Shown here: positions 34,615-46,324 of the stretch, one piece after another
How positions within the stretch are numbered: position 1 is the first letter of the stretch
Layout: each line of letters opens with the position of its first letter
Source: Parelaphostrongylus tenuis
Taxonomy: Eukaryota > Nematoda > Chromadorea > Rhabditida > Metastrongylidae
NCBI GenBank assembly: GCA_019055375.1
Contig: JAHQIW010001435.1
Location: 62,001 to 126,000, forward strand
DNA length: 64,000 nt
Reading direction: 5' to 3'
Notes under the pieces: model-generated
Told to the model about the DNA's origin: nothing
Seen by the model: only the letters and a program-made list of their open reading frames with translations
The model's database searches: none
Position numbers and translations under genes: made by a program

Positions 34615-35020
34615 AATTAGTTTTTAAAGAATGACAATCACTATCTACGATCTTTTGGCAGCTATCTGCAAGCTTCCAGATCTGCTCGAAATATTATTCT
34701 TAGGCTTTTCATTAGAAAGCTCCTGACATGCCTCTTTAACTTGATAATATGTATCAAATCGGAGTCCACGCAGGAAGTGTTCCATTAATTGGAAAAGACC
34801 TCGAACCTAACGGTGCAGGATCTGGACCGTCGGCAGAGTGTGGCAGGACCTCGACTCCCCCCAATTCATCAAACTTTTCATTTGTCATCTTTGCGATGTG
34901 AGGTTGACATTGACTTGCTGAAGCGCGCGCTTTCGACGAGTCGAGCTTCCCTTCAACGCATCGTAGACTCAGTCCACTTGCCTTCCTACGGAAATATTCC
35001 TGCGATAATCCCATGAATTG
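34615..35020 (-). mobile_element. Mariner C-terminal half relic, second subfamily
   Basis: Minus frame: P-H-I-A-K-M-T-N-E-K-F-D-E-L-G (after the HDN position, which reads S-Q-C-Q), then V-L-P-H in place of HPPYSPD. After a shift comes H-F-L-R-G-L-R-F-D-T-Y-Y-Q-V-K-E-A-C-Q-E and the terminal A-A-K-R-S. The catalytic aspartates are lost. Confidence 0.75.
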
Positions 35021-35555
35021 GGAATAGCCGATACCGTGTGAAACAAACGTAAAATTTGAGTTTTTCCCCGGTGTTGAGGGACTTTTTCCTCAACTTAGTA
35101 CTTTTCATTAGTCACCTCATGTTGAACTGGCATGCAAAATTACACATAAAAGTCTGTGAATTTTTCAAAATACCAAATGCTCACTGGATGGTGGGGCACA
35201 CGGTTCATAGTAGCCCAAAACATGGCGATCTGAGGCTTCAACGATCTGTAATTAAATGTCGTATAATATAGATAGTACTAAACAATAACAGTTAGCATCT
35301 AGTCAGAGAAGATGTAACTTTGTCTTTATTGAAAAGTAATAGCAAATTTTCTAAGCTATCAGCAGCATGTATGACACGATTACGATGAGTATTTTCACGT
35401 GAATTATGGACCGTTATTATCAACATACTTCTGTCCTATGTCAAGCTGAGTTCGCCGATATTGAATGCGACCTTACTACGAAAACGAATGAATAATTTTC
35501 CCGTTTTGGTTTAAATAAGAATGTTACGGATGCTGCTGGACTGAAATTTCTATTT
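35021..35555. other. No gene recognised
   Basis: AT-rich with short chance frames. Confidence 0.4.
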
Positions 35556-35559
35556 TGCT

Positions 35560-35890
35560 TTATTTAGTATTACTCTTTTTTACATCTGTAGGTCGTAGCA
35601 CTTTTTTCGTGGTCTTGTATTCGTTATCCACTAAGAATTTTAGAATTGTTTGTGGATTCAAGTGCTCAGCTAAGATTTTGAATTGTTCTTGATTTCCATT
35701 AAGTATCGAATCAACCGATTCCGTGTAAAATTTCGATTTACCCTTCACAAACGTTCACAGATTTTCATCGTGTAAGGCCGCCTGCTTTCGAATGTCGGAC
35801 GGAGGCCTTTTTTCATAAGTTTCAATCCAAATTTGCTCAGTTTGGAAAAGGTGAGACTTGGTTAGCTATGGGTAAGATCGATCGAGCAAC
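35560..35890 (-). pseudogene. About 108-codon frame with one in-frame stop, unrecognised
   Basis: Minus strand reads S-H-L-F-Q-T-E-Q-I-W-I-E-T-Y-E-K-R-P-P-S, on to A-A-L-H-D-E-N-L, a TGA (about 35,756), then G-K-S-K-F-Y-T-E-S-V-D-S-I-L-N and L-N-P-Q-T-I-L-K-F-L-V-D-N-E-Y, stopping at 35,560. Amino-acid use on both sides of the TGA is clearly protein-like, so this is either a nonsense-mutated copy or two exons around an unseen boundary. No family recognised. Its relation to the exons at 37.3-37.9 kb on the same strand is unknown. Confidence 0.4.
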
Positions 35891-35899
35891 TATGTTAGT

Positions 35900-36955
35900 C
35901 GCAACATATCTTAACCACTGTGCTACATATATCCTACAAAGGCTATCACGTCTTTTAAATTGGTAATGTCTTCAGTGCCGTCAGTATCAAGATAAATCGC
36001 ACTTCATTTCAGGAGCGCTTATGCGGATCTGTCAAGAATGGTCATAAATTTTCTAAATAGTAATCTCTGGTATCTATACGAGCGCTCAGCAACATAGAGT
36101 CATTGCGACTGACCACATCCGATTATTACAGCCAAATCACAAAGAAATGTTTTATGTAGTCGATAGGAAACGTTTATTTTACGACGGTACTTTGATAGTT
36201 ACATAGAGCAGTGATTGAAGTGACATGATCAAATCTTTCCAGTATGTATCCGATAGTCAGATTGTGGAATACAATTTTCAATTGTCAATTAGAATGTTTT
36301 AAGCCATTTCAAGGAGGATACGTCAGTGACTTACGTGTGATTCGGCGTCTCACCCTCTTTATCACAGCCACACGCCTGCCTGTTCCACTACTCGTAGTAA
36401 AGACGGTGCGACGTTGTTACGGTGAAATTGTGGTTTCCATGTTTTCATCATTCTATTCCAGTCAAGTGGCAATTTGCCAATTTTGGAATGGCTTGAGACA
36501 TTCTCTCTGACAATACTGAATGTTCATAAAGAGGTTCTACTCAGTCGGATGTAAAATCAATTTTCTATATTCTTCCGGTTTCACTTGTACACCTTTTGTT
36601 AGAATCAAAACTATGCTCAAAGAACCATAGAGTTTAGTCTATCTTTGACGATTTTTTGGCTACTGTGCTCCTCAAGAGACCGCTTTCTAATTTGTGCCGC
36701 GCTTTTTTGAGATAGAAATATTTAGGACCACTATGTACCAGTGGCGCGTGCTAGCCTTACATTACCCAAGCTTTGCTCTGCTATCACTTTTTTGCGATAA
36801 AGGCATCGAAGCTGTCAGCAACTATCTGTAAATAGAGTCTGAAGTAGTAAGCACAAAAGAGCAAACCCAGCTAAGATAAAAGTTACTGGATTCTTTCAAT
36901 CGGTCATAGAAATTTCTCAATTCACCCCTTACGAAACAATATAGTTCTAATATGT
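35900..36955. other. No gene firmly recognised
   Basis: A minus-strand stretch at about 36,365-36,515 after ATTGTCAG (S-K-I-G-K-L-P-L-D-W-N-R-M-M) could be an exon. No donor or family could be assigned. Confidence 0.3.
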
Positions 36956-36959
36956 GTTC

Positions 36960-37140
36960 AAGAGATCAAGTTTGCTGACGGTTGGCTGCTGACATTTTCG
37001 ACAAATTATATTGCAAAAAGAGTGATGGCAAATCAAAGCTCTTGGTAGAGTAGTGATTAACACGCACTTTCGATAAAGATGAAACGTGAGATCAACTCCC
37101 TCCTTCGAGATTTTGCATATCACTCAAAATTTTTGGACAT
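36960..37140 (+). mobile_element. Decayed tRNA-core TIR element
   Basis: Leader GACGGTTGGCTGCTGACA, left TIR-like TGCAAAAAGAGTGATGGCAA, a degenerate tRNA-like core (37,040-37,110) and right end TTTTGCATATCACTCAAA. Recognised only by comparison with better copies. Confidence 0.55.
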
Positions 37141-37252
37141 ATGAGTACACTCTTTTTATTCTATTAAACTTTCAAGCTTTGCTTTTTTTTTACTTCGTTC
37201 TCTTTATTAGATGAACTTGGAACTGTCATTAGGATTCGCTGCTTTTGCTCAC

Positions 37253-37861
37253 TGCATTTGAAAGTACACAATAAAGCAAAAGTTGGTATGAACATAAATT
37301 CGGTTTGAGGCTGAGATTCTTTGGCTTCGTAAGCTGTCCACTGTTTGGCGAAATTAGTGCATAAGAATGCGAAATTACAAAATCCACTATGGATTGTAGA
37401 GCAAACAAGCGATGAAACTGAGAGACGAAAAACCTGAGATATCGAAAGCGTTTGCACCAGCGAGGATGACTGAGCGAACAGCGTATCCAGATATTTCTCT
37501 TCCCGATATGTCTAAGAAACGGCTCATCGATGAACGTAGTATTGCTGTCATGTTAAAACTATAGTGCTTTCTTACGGGAAGATAGAGTACGTCGACTTTA
37601 TCAGGCTTAATTGGAGCCATTTTGCGATAAAGGTGAATGTGAAGAGTTTCATTTGGAAGTACCATAGACTCAGGTGGCGTGAAGCTGAAATAACGGACAT
37701 CGTCGCTGAGTTGCTTTGATTTATAATCTCTTTTCTTCTCATTGCTACCACAATGAGTTCTACCATAACAAATACTTTCCGATTCACCTGAAGAGAGTAT
37801 CATCGGAACTTTGCAACTTGACAGCGTAAAAAGATTTAGTTTCGTTAATGATTTCAAGTGT
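37253..37861 (-). CDS. Two exons of an unrecognised gene, possibly a secreted ligand propeptide
   Basis: Exon 37,434-37,861 (428 nt) follows acceptor CACTTATATTTTAG and ends CTCAG|GTTTTT. A 93-nt intron ends CGCCAAACAG, and exon 37,253-37,340 ends ATGCA|GTGAGC. Phases agree (1, then 2). The first exon has a hydrophilic start, three or four Cys, N-glycosylation sites (N-E-T, N-M-T) and the block Y-F-S-F-T-P-P-E-S-M-V-L-P-N-E-T-L-H-I followed by H-L-Y-R-K and later S-R-F-L-D-I-S-G-R. That order loosely recalls a TGF-beta propeptide, but no cystine-knot domain was found downstream, so the family is a guess. Start and end are missing. Confidence 0.45.
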
Positions 37862-39480
37862 CTAAAATATAAGTGATAATTTTTTTTACTCCCGAAGTGC
37901 CTCTTTCGGCAAGACATCCTTATTTTACACTTTTTTCTCTTAGACTTTAGAAATTAGTCGACGAATTATGTCGTCCAAACGTACCCTTCTGCCGCCATAC
38001 GGTTTCCATAGATAACTGCGAGCATTGCATTTGATTTCATCCTCTGAATATTTATAACAAATCATAGAACAGTTCAAATAAGAAACGTTTTTTTATGGAT
38101 AGACTAGAGCGATGTTGTCACTAAATACTCGGCTAATATTTCGACTGTTCGTCTCCTCTAGAGTAGAGACATCCACACCGATGGTAAACGAAACTCGGTT
38201 AAAATAGAGAATAGATACATTTTATTCTATTGATAATTCAGAGTATCTATGAGTGGATTAATGTTCCTAATGCACCCTAAATCAATTTGATTTCCCCATT
38301 AGCTAAAGCTCTTTATCTTACAATGATATAAGTCAGCGAATTGTCATGCAGTTAAAAACTTCTAGCTTGTATTTTATTTCGAGTTGCTTCAGGATAGTGA
38401 TCCCGCTTTAATCCTAACTCAACATCATTTTGATCATTATTTGCATTACCATAATTTAGGAATGCCGTATAGTGAAAGACAAACAAATTTCAATGCCCGG
38501 TCGGCTCTGGTTTCCGTAATGAAAAAAGGACATTTAAGGAGATGATACTCAGCATATTCGCCAACGTAAGAATACCAGAATGCCCGTTCATGGCTGAACA
38601 ATCATTTGAGCGCTCATGTCAATTCGTTTTTTTTTATTCTGGACAGGATTTCTTTTCTCTCGTCTTCTCTCCCAGGAAGCTGAATGATGGGATCTTAAAA
38701 CCCAGTGGGACCACCTTTTTGAATTTCGAGGAGAATACAGACTGATTGGGCTACAGAAAGATCATGCTCCAAAGGACAGTGGCGATTGTTCCAGAAATAG
38801 TGCCTTTTCAATTTACTGATTTTCAGCGACTTTTCAAGAATATATTGAACACAACTAACCTTTTATCACAATTCTCAATTGAATTTTTTTCTCTTCATCG
38901 TCTTCTAAAAAAGAAATAGCATTAAGATTAACCGATCTTCAAGTATAACTCTTCGAATTTGCTTTATATTAAAAATTTTTAGCTATATATTTTGAAAACC
39001 ATTCTGTTTGGACTTCTGTTCCAATGATATTACGTGTAAAGTGGAAAACCAAACGACACAGCTCACCACGCGTCCAGGGTTAGATTGTCGAACAGAAATT
39101 GTGGAATACCTGATTTTGCACCCTTACGGACCAAGGCTGTATTCGAGTTCTTTTTGCTGCTTCTTTTTCGTGACATAATGGCAACGGCATTGATTAATTA
39201 ATCAAATCTCCGGCTAAATCAAACGAAAAATTTTTTTCAAGTGTCTATTATCATAGAAGCTATATTATATGGATCTTTTTCTACTATTCGCAACTGATGA
39301 CCACCTTTCCACGACGGTATAGACGCTCTTGTGATTGCCAAAAAATACTGGAGCATCATATGAGTTTCGAATACATCATTGACTCACTGCGAAAGGCCTT
39401 CTATTTCTTGTTGTTTTTTTCCTTTTATATATCAGAAGCCATAAAATTTTGTCGATGTAGGAAATGACACTAAGCACTTA
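37862..39480. other. No gene recognised
   Basis: AT-rich. Possibly intron of the minus-strand gene(s) on either side. Confidence 0.35.
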
Positions 39481-39481
39481 C

Positions 39482-39644
39482 ATTTCCAGTGGCTCAACAA
39501 AATGACAACACAGCAGGAACGATGAGGAAGAATGAACGTTCCTTCGCTATGTTTACCACCTTTGATCAGTTTTATATCTATCCCATCATGTAAATATTTA
39601 TCCAAGGACGTCTTATCGATTTTAGCATTATATGCTTCCAACAT
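39482..39644 (-). CDS. Candidate first exon, unrecognised
   Basis: ATG at 39,644 lies 14 nt after an ATTATCAG acceptor (a possible spliced-leader site). The frame runs 54 codons plus one base to a perfect donor GGAAAT|GTAAGT. Sequence begins M-L-E-A-Y-N-A-K-I-D-K-T-S and includes D-G-I-D-I-K-L-I-K-G-G-K-H. Its phase does not join directly to the 37.8-kb exon. Family unknown. Confidence 0.4.
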
Positions 39645-39659
39645 AAATAACGATATGAC

Positions 39660-40255
39660 TGATAATGATTGGTACTAATAGTTTTCACGATATGGAGATA
39701 TCAGGCCAACGCGGGAGAGATGAATTCCACCGAACGATTTTCCGTCATGTAGTTTGTATGTGATTAACCCATAAGTTTTTCCACAACAGTACTTTACGGT
39801 GCATTTTATGTTAAATATTCCATTCTGTACGACGTCATCGATGATTACACAGAAAGAGAAAAAGCTTTACAAACAAAAAGGCGCTGATATACATAAGAAT
39901 GCGTTACAGGAAGTAGGCTATATTGAACCTTTTTCTTTACCACTTCTTAGCAGTGATATAATGATGTGAATAATCATCTAGGGGTGGAATACGACTTCAA
40001 CTCCATCTCTAGGTCAAATTTCTGTGTACCACTCAATCTTCTCGACAATTATTTATAGAAACAAGGCCTCAGTATTTTTTGCAAGTTCTTCAAAATTGCT
40101 TAATCCTTCCGATCGTTTCGCTATGTTCCCTCATTCAATCGATGATATTGCTCTGGGTTAGGATAACTGTTCCAAGATTGGGTGAACGGTGTGGTGGCTC
40201 CTTATCGTCGAGTTTGTTTATCTTGCTGCCAGGATTTCTTTCAATGGGACATTTC
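39660..40255. other. No gene firmly recognised
   Basis: A possible decayed tRNA-core element at about 39,945-40,045. A minus-strand stretch with K-E-P-P-H-R-S-P-N-L-G-T (about 40,140-40,230) is protein-like but unsupported by splice sites. Confidence 0.3.
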
Positions 40256-40261
40256 CGTTAG

Positions 40262-41000
40262 GTAGAGAGGGACAAAGAAACGATCTCTTTCACTGGACAA
40301 AAACTTTACTTAAGAGTATTAGTAATTATTTGAAAGCTTGAATCTCTGGCTACTGCGCTGCTTGGCTGTTTTTTGCAAAGACTCTTTTATAGCGCTGCAA
40401 TTCTCAACATAAAGTTGTGTTTCACATCGGCCACGCAATTTAGTCGATACTTTGTTGAAAAAAAAATATGAACGTGTAGAGGAAATCTTGTCGTAATAAA
40501 TTTATATTTAACCTGAACTTTCATGCAAAGCGGAAAAAATACCTAATTGAATGGCAAAAATCGGCTTTCATCTATGTAGCGTATCGGCCCCATCTGATAT
40601 TCGCCTTGTTGAAACCGCGTGCAGTCCCCACTGCGTCCCTCACCCGAGCCGGTGGATTAGCATAAAAACTTATTGTATATTAATCATTCTTGTGATCTCT
40701 GCTACACTACAGAGGAGCGGTCTTTTTAGAATTAAGCACAGGGTTGGATTTGTTGAGTCCTATGCTATCGAATGTTTTCTAATACTCTAAAGGAAGAGCT
40801 CTGTCTTACGAGAAACATGCTGTTGTGAAACACAGAAGTTTTCCTTTTGCTGAAGTGTTAAATGAGACTTTCTTAAAAAACGGCTACTGAGCGCAATAGC
40901 AAGAAATTTAAGCTTTGAAATGATTATTAACCCCATATGAGAAAATCCTTGTCCAGCAAAAGAGATCGTTTCTCCATCTCATGCTTCCTAACGGGAAAGT
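40262..41000. mobile_element. Long-TIR element (family D), best copy
   Basis: Left arm about 40,275-40,385 (AACGATCTCTTTCACTGGAC) and right arm about 40,855-40,990, whose complement reads AACGATCTCTTTTGCTGGAC. Pairing extends beyond 100 bp. The 0.74-kb body has no open frame of note. Useful to define the family ends. Confidence 0.8.
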
Positions 41001-41035
41001 GTCGTTTCTACTGAATATGTCACTGTAAAATTATA

Positions 41036-41250
41036 CTGACGTGGCAGAGTGGTTGTGATGCTCGCTGCTGCGCGCGTGGGGCCGAATCACACCCCAACAC
41101 CCTCGAGCAGTCAACAACTAACACCCTATGGAACGCCGCTTTCAAACTGTCCTTGATGCAAGAAGACAAGCTCAACCAGTTTTCTACAACGTTCAAGAAG
41201 GAGGCGGAAAAACGATTGAATTTTAGAATTTCTGACAGTGGAGAAAAGCA
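41036..41250 (+). mobile_element. SINE family C
   Basis: Head ACGTGGCAGAGTGGTTGTGA, CGCTGCTGCGCGCGTGGGG, body with CTATGGAACGCCGC and ACAACGTTCAAGAAGG. Abuts the family-D element. Confidence 0.75.
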
Positions 41251-42590
41251 TTGTGATGACAGATAAGAAAGTGCCAAAAGTGTAAGGAATCGCACTGAAC
41301 TAATTCTACCAAATTATTTATTTGCAGCGAAAACACTCACGACAATCTCATTATCCCTACTTCATGAATATAAGCTAACATCAAAACATCTGTTGTGAGT
41401 TTATGCAGCCGAGACAAAAATTTCTTAATGTCCCACGAGAATCTTTGGCGATTATTAGAATGTTGAGCCACCAAAGATACTTGATCAACAGTGAGTGACT
41501 ATAAGAGCAACGCGCCTATATGACTAGATGTATTTGGATTATAAGGCTATAAGAGCAATGTAAAGAATCTTTTATCAAAACAATGTTTTATCTTCATAAG
41601 GATTCGGCTATAACTTTGCCTCTATCATTTAAGTAACATCTCACCACGAATGATGCATTCTCAAGATGACGAACGGTGGTGCGCGGTCGAATGTACATTT
41701 TCTCAATACTATTCCCTAGTAGAGAAAATTTTTATGCTGTCAACTTGAAGCCAATCTAGAAAATAACTGTGCCAAAAGAGAAAACTTGAACTCTTTCTTC
41801 TAAAGCATTGAAAACAAGGGGTACATAATGTAATGCTTCGTGCCCTTCGTTCCATAGGCTTTCGTTGGTCAACTAGGACGTGCCATAGAACGAATATTTA
41901 CATCTCTTAGAGAATTTTGACTAGCGAGATAACTGAAAATAGAGAAAATCAGTTTTTCCAATAAATGAATATTGGTTTACTCCAGTGCTACATTGCCGTA
42001 AACTTAGTTGTGCAAAAGTTCAAGTCGTTTTGAATTTTTAGTATGATTTTCGCAATACTTTGTTCCAAACAAAAGGCAAAGCTAAAACTTTCTGTCTACC
42101 ATTTGTGGAGTCGTATGTGGTCACGAGAAGCTTAACTGCCCTAATGGCTTGCGTGAAACCTGAATCTCTCTGAGTGTGAGCCACCCCTCGTTACACTCAT
42201 TGCATAAAAATATCTGTTCACCTGCTGTCTAGTATCATTAAAATTTGCGAGGGCGGTAGTACATGAACAAAGAAACCTTGGACTATAAATATTATCTCAC
42301 ACTTGTGCTGCCAACACATTCTTAACGTGTGAAAAGCTATTTTTGAATATCCGCGAACTGGTGGATCAGTGTAACCTAGTAATTTGTTCTCGCTGATGTA
42401 AGTTGATTAAACATATTCCCATTATCAAAGTGAAATACATTGCTCGGAATTTTCATATAAAAAAGGCGGTATGCTATTATGGCACTTATTTATCTGTTTA
42501 CACGATCCATCATATTATTGTGCGCATCTCAGTACTTCTAGCATTGAATTAGTTTATTCGTCTTTTTAATGGCGTAGAATACTAGCCGAG
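41251..42590. other. No gene recognised
   Basis: Only short chance frames. Confidence 0.4.
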
Positions 42591-42591
42591 C

Positions 42592-42723
42592 ATGTATATT
42601 TGCAATCTCGAGGATAGCCTAGCTCTGGCGTTTCATAGAGCGTTCTGCCGGAGAGTGTTGAGGGATTGAGCTCTCTTCCATGCGCGCCGCGACGAGCATT
42701 ACAACCGCTCGGCCACGGCTCCC
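42592..42723 (-). mobile_element. SINE family C, 3'-truncated
   Basis: Minus-strand head GAGCCGTGGCCGAGCGGTTG (from 42,721 down) and the CATGCGCGCCGCGACGAGC block. The distal body is missing. Confidence 0.75.
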
Positions 42724-42944
42724 CCGTTTAATATTAGTTGTGCAAATATGATCCGCCGTTTTTTTTTGTTGTAATAATAGTAAAAGTATAGATGTGCAAA
42801 TTCTTTTTATTTGTTTGAAAGTGCGTTAAACCGTTATATATTCATATGCTTTTCACACACATAATATTTTATATGGTGGTTTTTAAAGGACTTTGAACAT
42901 GACGACTTCTGTACTCAAAAAACGCTATTTTTGGAAATTTTACC

Positions 42945-43610
42945 CTGAATAATTGGAAACCAAAAGTAATTGAAATTGTTCGATTTTGCTACAGCTCAAA
43001 TGAGCATTTTTTTTGCAAACAGCTTGGTGCACAACTTGCCTAAACTTCCTTCAAGATGGAGCTGTTGTGGTAAGAAATTCGCTTGCTGCTCATGCACGAA
43101 TGGCGCGTAGGAAAAAATGCTAACGAAGCGACGCACAAGATTAATGGAGCTTGAAACGAGCTCCTTAATAAAGCAAGTGCAGACAAGTTGTACAGCAAAA
43201 TGTTCGCAAGAAAATGTGCAATTGAACAATGTCGAGGTCATATAATTTCATTGCGAAATTCATAGTAATGAACCAAAAGTAGGAACTTTGCAATTTTTTG
43301 CATGATAACCCTCGACTTCATGTTGAAAAACCAACCGAAAGTGTAAAAGTAACCGAACCGAAAGTAAAAGGGCCGAGATGAGAGGTTTTAGGAGGTTATG
43401 TCGTACCCGCTTCACTCTTACTCTCCCGACACTGGACCGCCAGATTATCGCTTGTTTTCTCAAGAGTCGAATTGGAAATTAGCAATTTCGGAAAATGGCG
43501 TTTTTCGGGTACAAAAGTCGTCACCCTTTCAATTCTATGAAAATCATCATATAAAATATTTTGTATATAAAAACTTGAGTAGATAGCGTTTTTAGCACAC
43601 TCCAAATAAA
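42945..43610 (+). mobile_element. Mariner with middle deleted
   Basis: Start ATGGAGCTG at 43,054, then L-L-L-M-H-E-W-R-V-G-K-N-A-N-E-A-T-H-K, the mariner DNA-binding start with one early stop. The central part including the first catalytic Asp is missing. Coding resumes near 43,285 with H-D-N-P-R-L-H-V-E-K-P (second Asp) and, after a shift, Y-S-P-D-T-G-P-P-D-Y-R-L-F-S at 43,419 (third Asp). About 0.65 kb. Same subfamily as the foldback copies at 52 and 58 kb. Confidence 0.85.
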
Positions 43611-44039
43611 GGAAAATTGCATATCTTTATTCTCCATATCAATACAGCAGAAAAAGAAAACGACGGAATCACATTAGTATATCTAACACATTCTTAATGA
43701 AGTCGAATTTGTTAGGGAAGATCAAGATAAGCTTTGAATTGGTGCAAAAGAAGAGAGATCAATTCCATGGTATTATGTGAAGAGATATATCCCAGCATAT
43801 AAAGTTTTTTGCACAACTGTATGGAAGATTTTAGCTTAGAAGAAGAGGCAATAACGAGCAATAAACGTGAGAGAAATAAAAAATTTCATTTTCACTTCCG
43901 TTACATATACAAAAGAATGGACCGAAAATTAATGTCTGTTCTAATAAGCATTCTTGAAATCAAGCATCTCAGACCTTAGCACATTTTAGAGGATAAAAAG
44001 GATAAAGCGTTGACCATTTCTTGAAGGATATATTACACA

Positions 44040-44285
44040 TTCGTTATTATTTGGTATTGTTTGAGGTGAATGTATGCATATTTGCTCTCAAAATGACTCG
44101 TAATAGCTTAACAATCTGTTAAGTCAGCGCTACTATCCGCCCAGACAAGTTTGGTAGCAATTCGGAGAATCCGGAAAGATGGAAAGCTTTGTGAACCATG
44201 GGGGTGGAGTTGAACCATATACCACATGTGTGTCGCAGGGATTCTTCAACCACTGTACCAGCAAAGCTATTTTATAGTCTAAAAA
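44040..44285 (-). mobile_element. SINE family B
   Basis: Minus orientation. GAGGTGAATGTATGCATATT, CCAGACAAGTTTGG and the tRNA-like head with AACCACTGTACCAGC at its end. Confidence 0.65.
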
Positions 44286-44364
44286 TGGAAATGAGGATCC
44301 GATGGACTTTTTTTTAGTTCTTTTGAAGCTATAAATACAGAGAATGAAGTTTTCGGCATTGATC

Positions 44365-44600
44365 CCTGAGATCCCTGAGAGATGTGTTATACATTCGATT
44401 CCAAACAGCGTCGTTGGAGGTGGTCGAATGCTTATTCGGAGTATACACTGAGGTATTGTGGCCTACTGATGCCCCAAATCAGCACTACAATCCTCCCAAA
44501 CAGGTGTGATACCAATTCGCCAGACGTGAAGCGATGAAAGGTTTAGCATGTCTGGTGCGTATGATCTCAAAGGCTACGTGTCTTTTCCAAAGATGGCGTA
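44365..44600 (-). mobile_element. SINE family B, head-truncated
   Basis: A second minus-strand copy next to the previous one: CCTGAGAGATGTGTTATACA, GGAGGTGGTCGAATGC, CAATCCTCCCAAACAGGTG. The tRNA head is degraded. Confidence 0.6.
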
Positions 44601-45145
44601 ATGATGCCATGCATCATATGACCTGATCACATGCCGAACTATTTACTCATTTCATTGGACACTGTTGTAAAAGTTAATTTTGTATATTGTTACCCTATGA
44701 ATTTAGATTTTCATCAAGAAGTAGTATTAACAGAGCGTCATTTTTGTGCTATGATAGCGACGTCTGCAGAAGAACTTTCAGTACTAATCGACACCGAAAA
44801 ATAGCTCTAAAAAACCTCCTATGAAATGTGACGGTGGAGAACCGAACTAGCAACCTTATTCCCTATAGCCGGCATGTAACCACTCGACACTACTGACTGC
44901 TAACCATCGCGCTCGGCGGTCGGGCGAGGCCAGCGCAGTGGCCTATCTTAACCAAAGGGTTAAGTCTCAATGTGCATTAGACGATGCACGATGGCTAAGT
45001 CAAATCTAGAACAGTAAACAATAAAGATTAATAGAGTTTTTGAGCCAGGAAATTTAAGAGCAGAGTCGAGGAAAATGAAAATGCTTAAAAATTGAGGCAA
45101 TAATTGAAGATTACTTATGGACCATTCTAGGGAACGCCTATAAAA
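44601..45145. other. No gene recognised
   Basis: A weak tRNA-like remnant may sit at 44,820-44,935 (AACCACTCGACACTACTG). Nothing else seen. Confidence 0.35.
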
Positions 45146-45149
45146 CTCT

Positions 45150-45320
45150 TTTATTCTTACCGATATTTAGCAGTGGTATAAGCTACAAATATTCATTTGA
45201 GATTGCTGAGTGATATGAAAAAGGTTAGGCCACAGCTAGGAATTGAACCTGCGGTTCACCCATGCTGGTGAGTGTTCTACCACTGCATTCTACTGTGTAG
45301 AAGTAGCATATGTCTGCAGC
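45150..45320 (-). mobile_element. tRNA-core element, family A
   Basis: Minus-strand cloverleaf-like core at about 45,228-45,300 (complement of GGAATTGAACCTGCGG gives the T arm) followed by the family tail (TTAGCAGTGGTATAAGC on the plus strand). Confidence 0.55.
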
Positions 45321-46320
45321 ATGGGTGAGGGCCCAACTCCTGTTTGGGGTGCAATGTTTCGCATACGACTCAACATTTTTCGATTGATACGAGGCACTAT
45401 TCAGCGAAGAAGGATTCAGTTTTTCAATCAGGTCTGTTGATTAACGTAAAAAAACTCTCGATGAAAAACTGCACTTCTTTAGTTCTTGTTCGGAAATCTG
45501 CTATTGTAGAAATTGAAGATTTTCAGCATATCAGTATTACTATAGGCAAGTTAATATCTTGAAAGATTCGAGCAGTGCCTCATGAAATTAGCTCGGTACC
45601 ATCCTAAAGACCTGCATCTCAAAAAATAACAGTTTAAAACAATCGATTTGGGCCAATCCGATCTGATGCTCAGGATGGGGCTGAAACAGCTGAATGAAAT
45701 TCTCCTTTTATCTGCCTTGTGATAGCTCAGTAAGAAAATCAAAGACCCGGAAAACTAAGCTTGTAAATGAAATGGTTTTGCGCATAAAATCTATTCGATA
45801 TTACCGGCTTTACATTGATCTGGATTATGATTCAGTCCCGCTCCTGTCAAATGGTGGTATCGTTGCTTGATCTGTTATCAACTTAATGAGTGCAACAGCG
45901 TCACGCGACTTGACAACTAATATAAACAACTTTCAAACAGCATATTCAATCGTTTTTCGTGTGCCCTATGAATTTCACAAACAAAACTAAAAATAGGCTT
46001 CGGACAATTTGAGTAACAAGATAGGAGATATTATTAAAATGCTACCCTAATCTTGTTTTTGGAAGGCAAGACTCAGTAACGGAAATGCATCTCATGCACA
46101 CAGAACGAAATTGGCGATTTCACTTATCACAGATAGTCTAGGCGTTTTTCTGAAGGACATTGTGGTCTTGGAATTGAGTAACGTTCGAGGTGTTAGCCTA
46201 AAATCAAAGCCGACGATATACTTGTTTTCCATGACCTTTCCGCAGTCAACCAACCATAGCGTACCTTTCATTTCGAGTGTTCTCTCAAAGCCACGCTAAA
46301 ATTTCAATACGCCAGATATT
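45321..46320. other. No gene recognised
   Basis: Short frames only. Confidence 0.4.
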
Positions 46321-46324
46321 CTGA

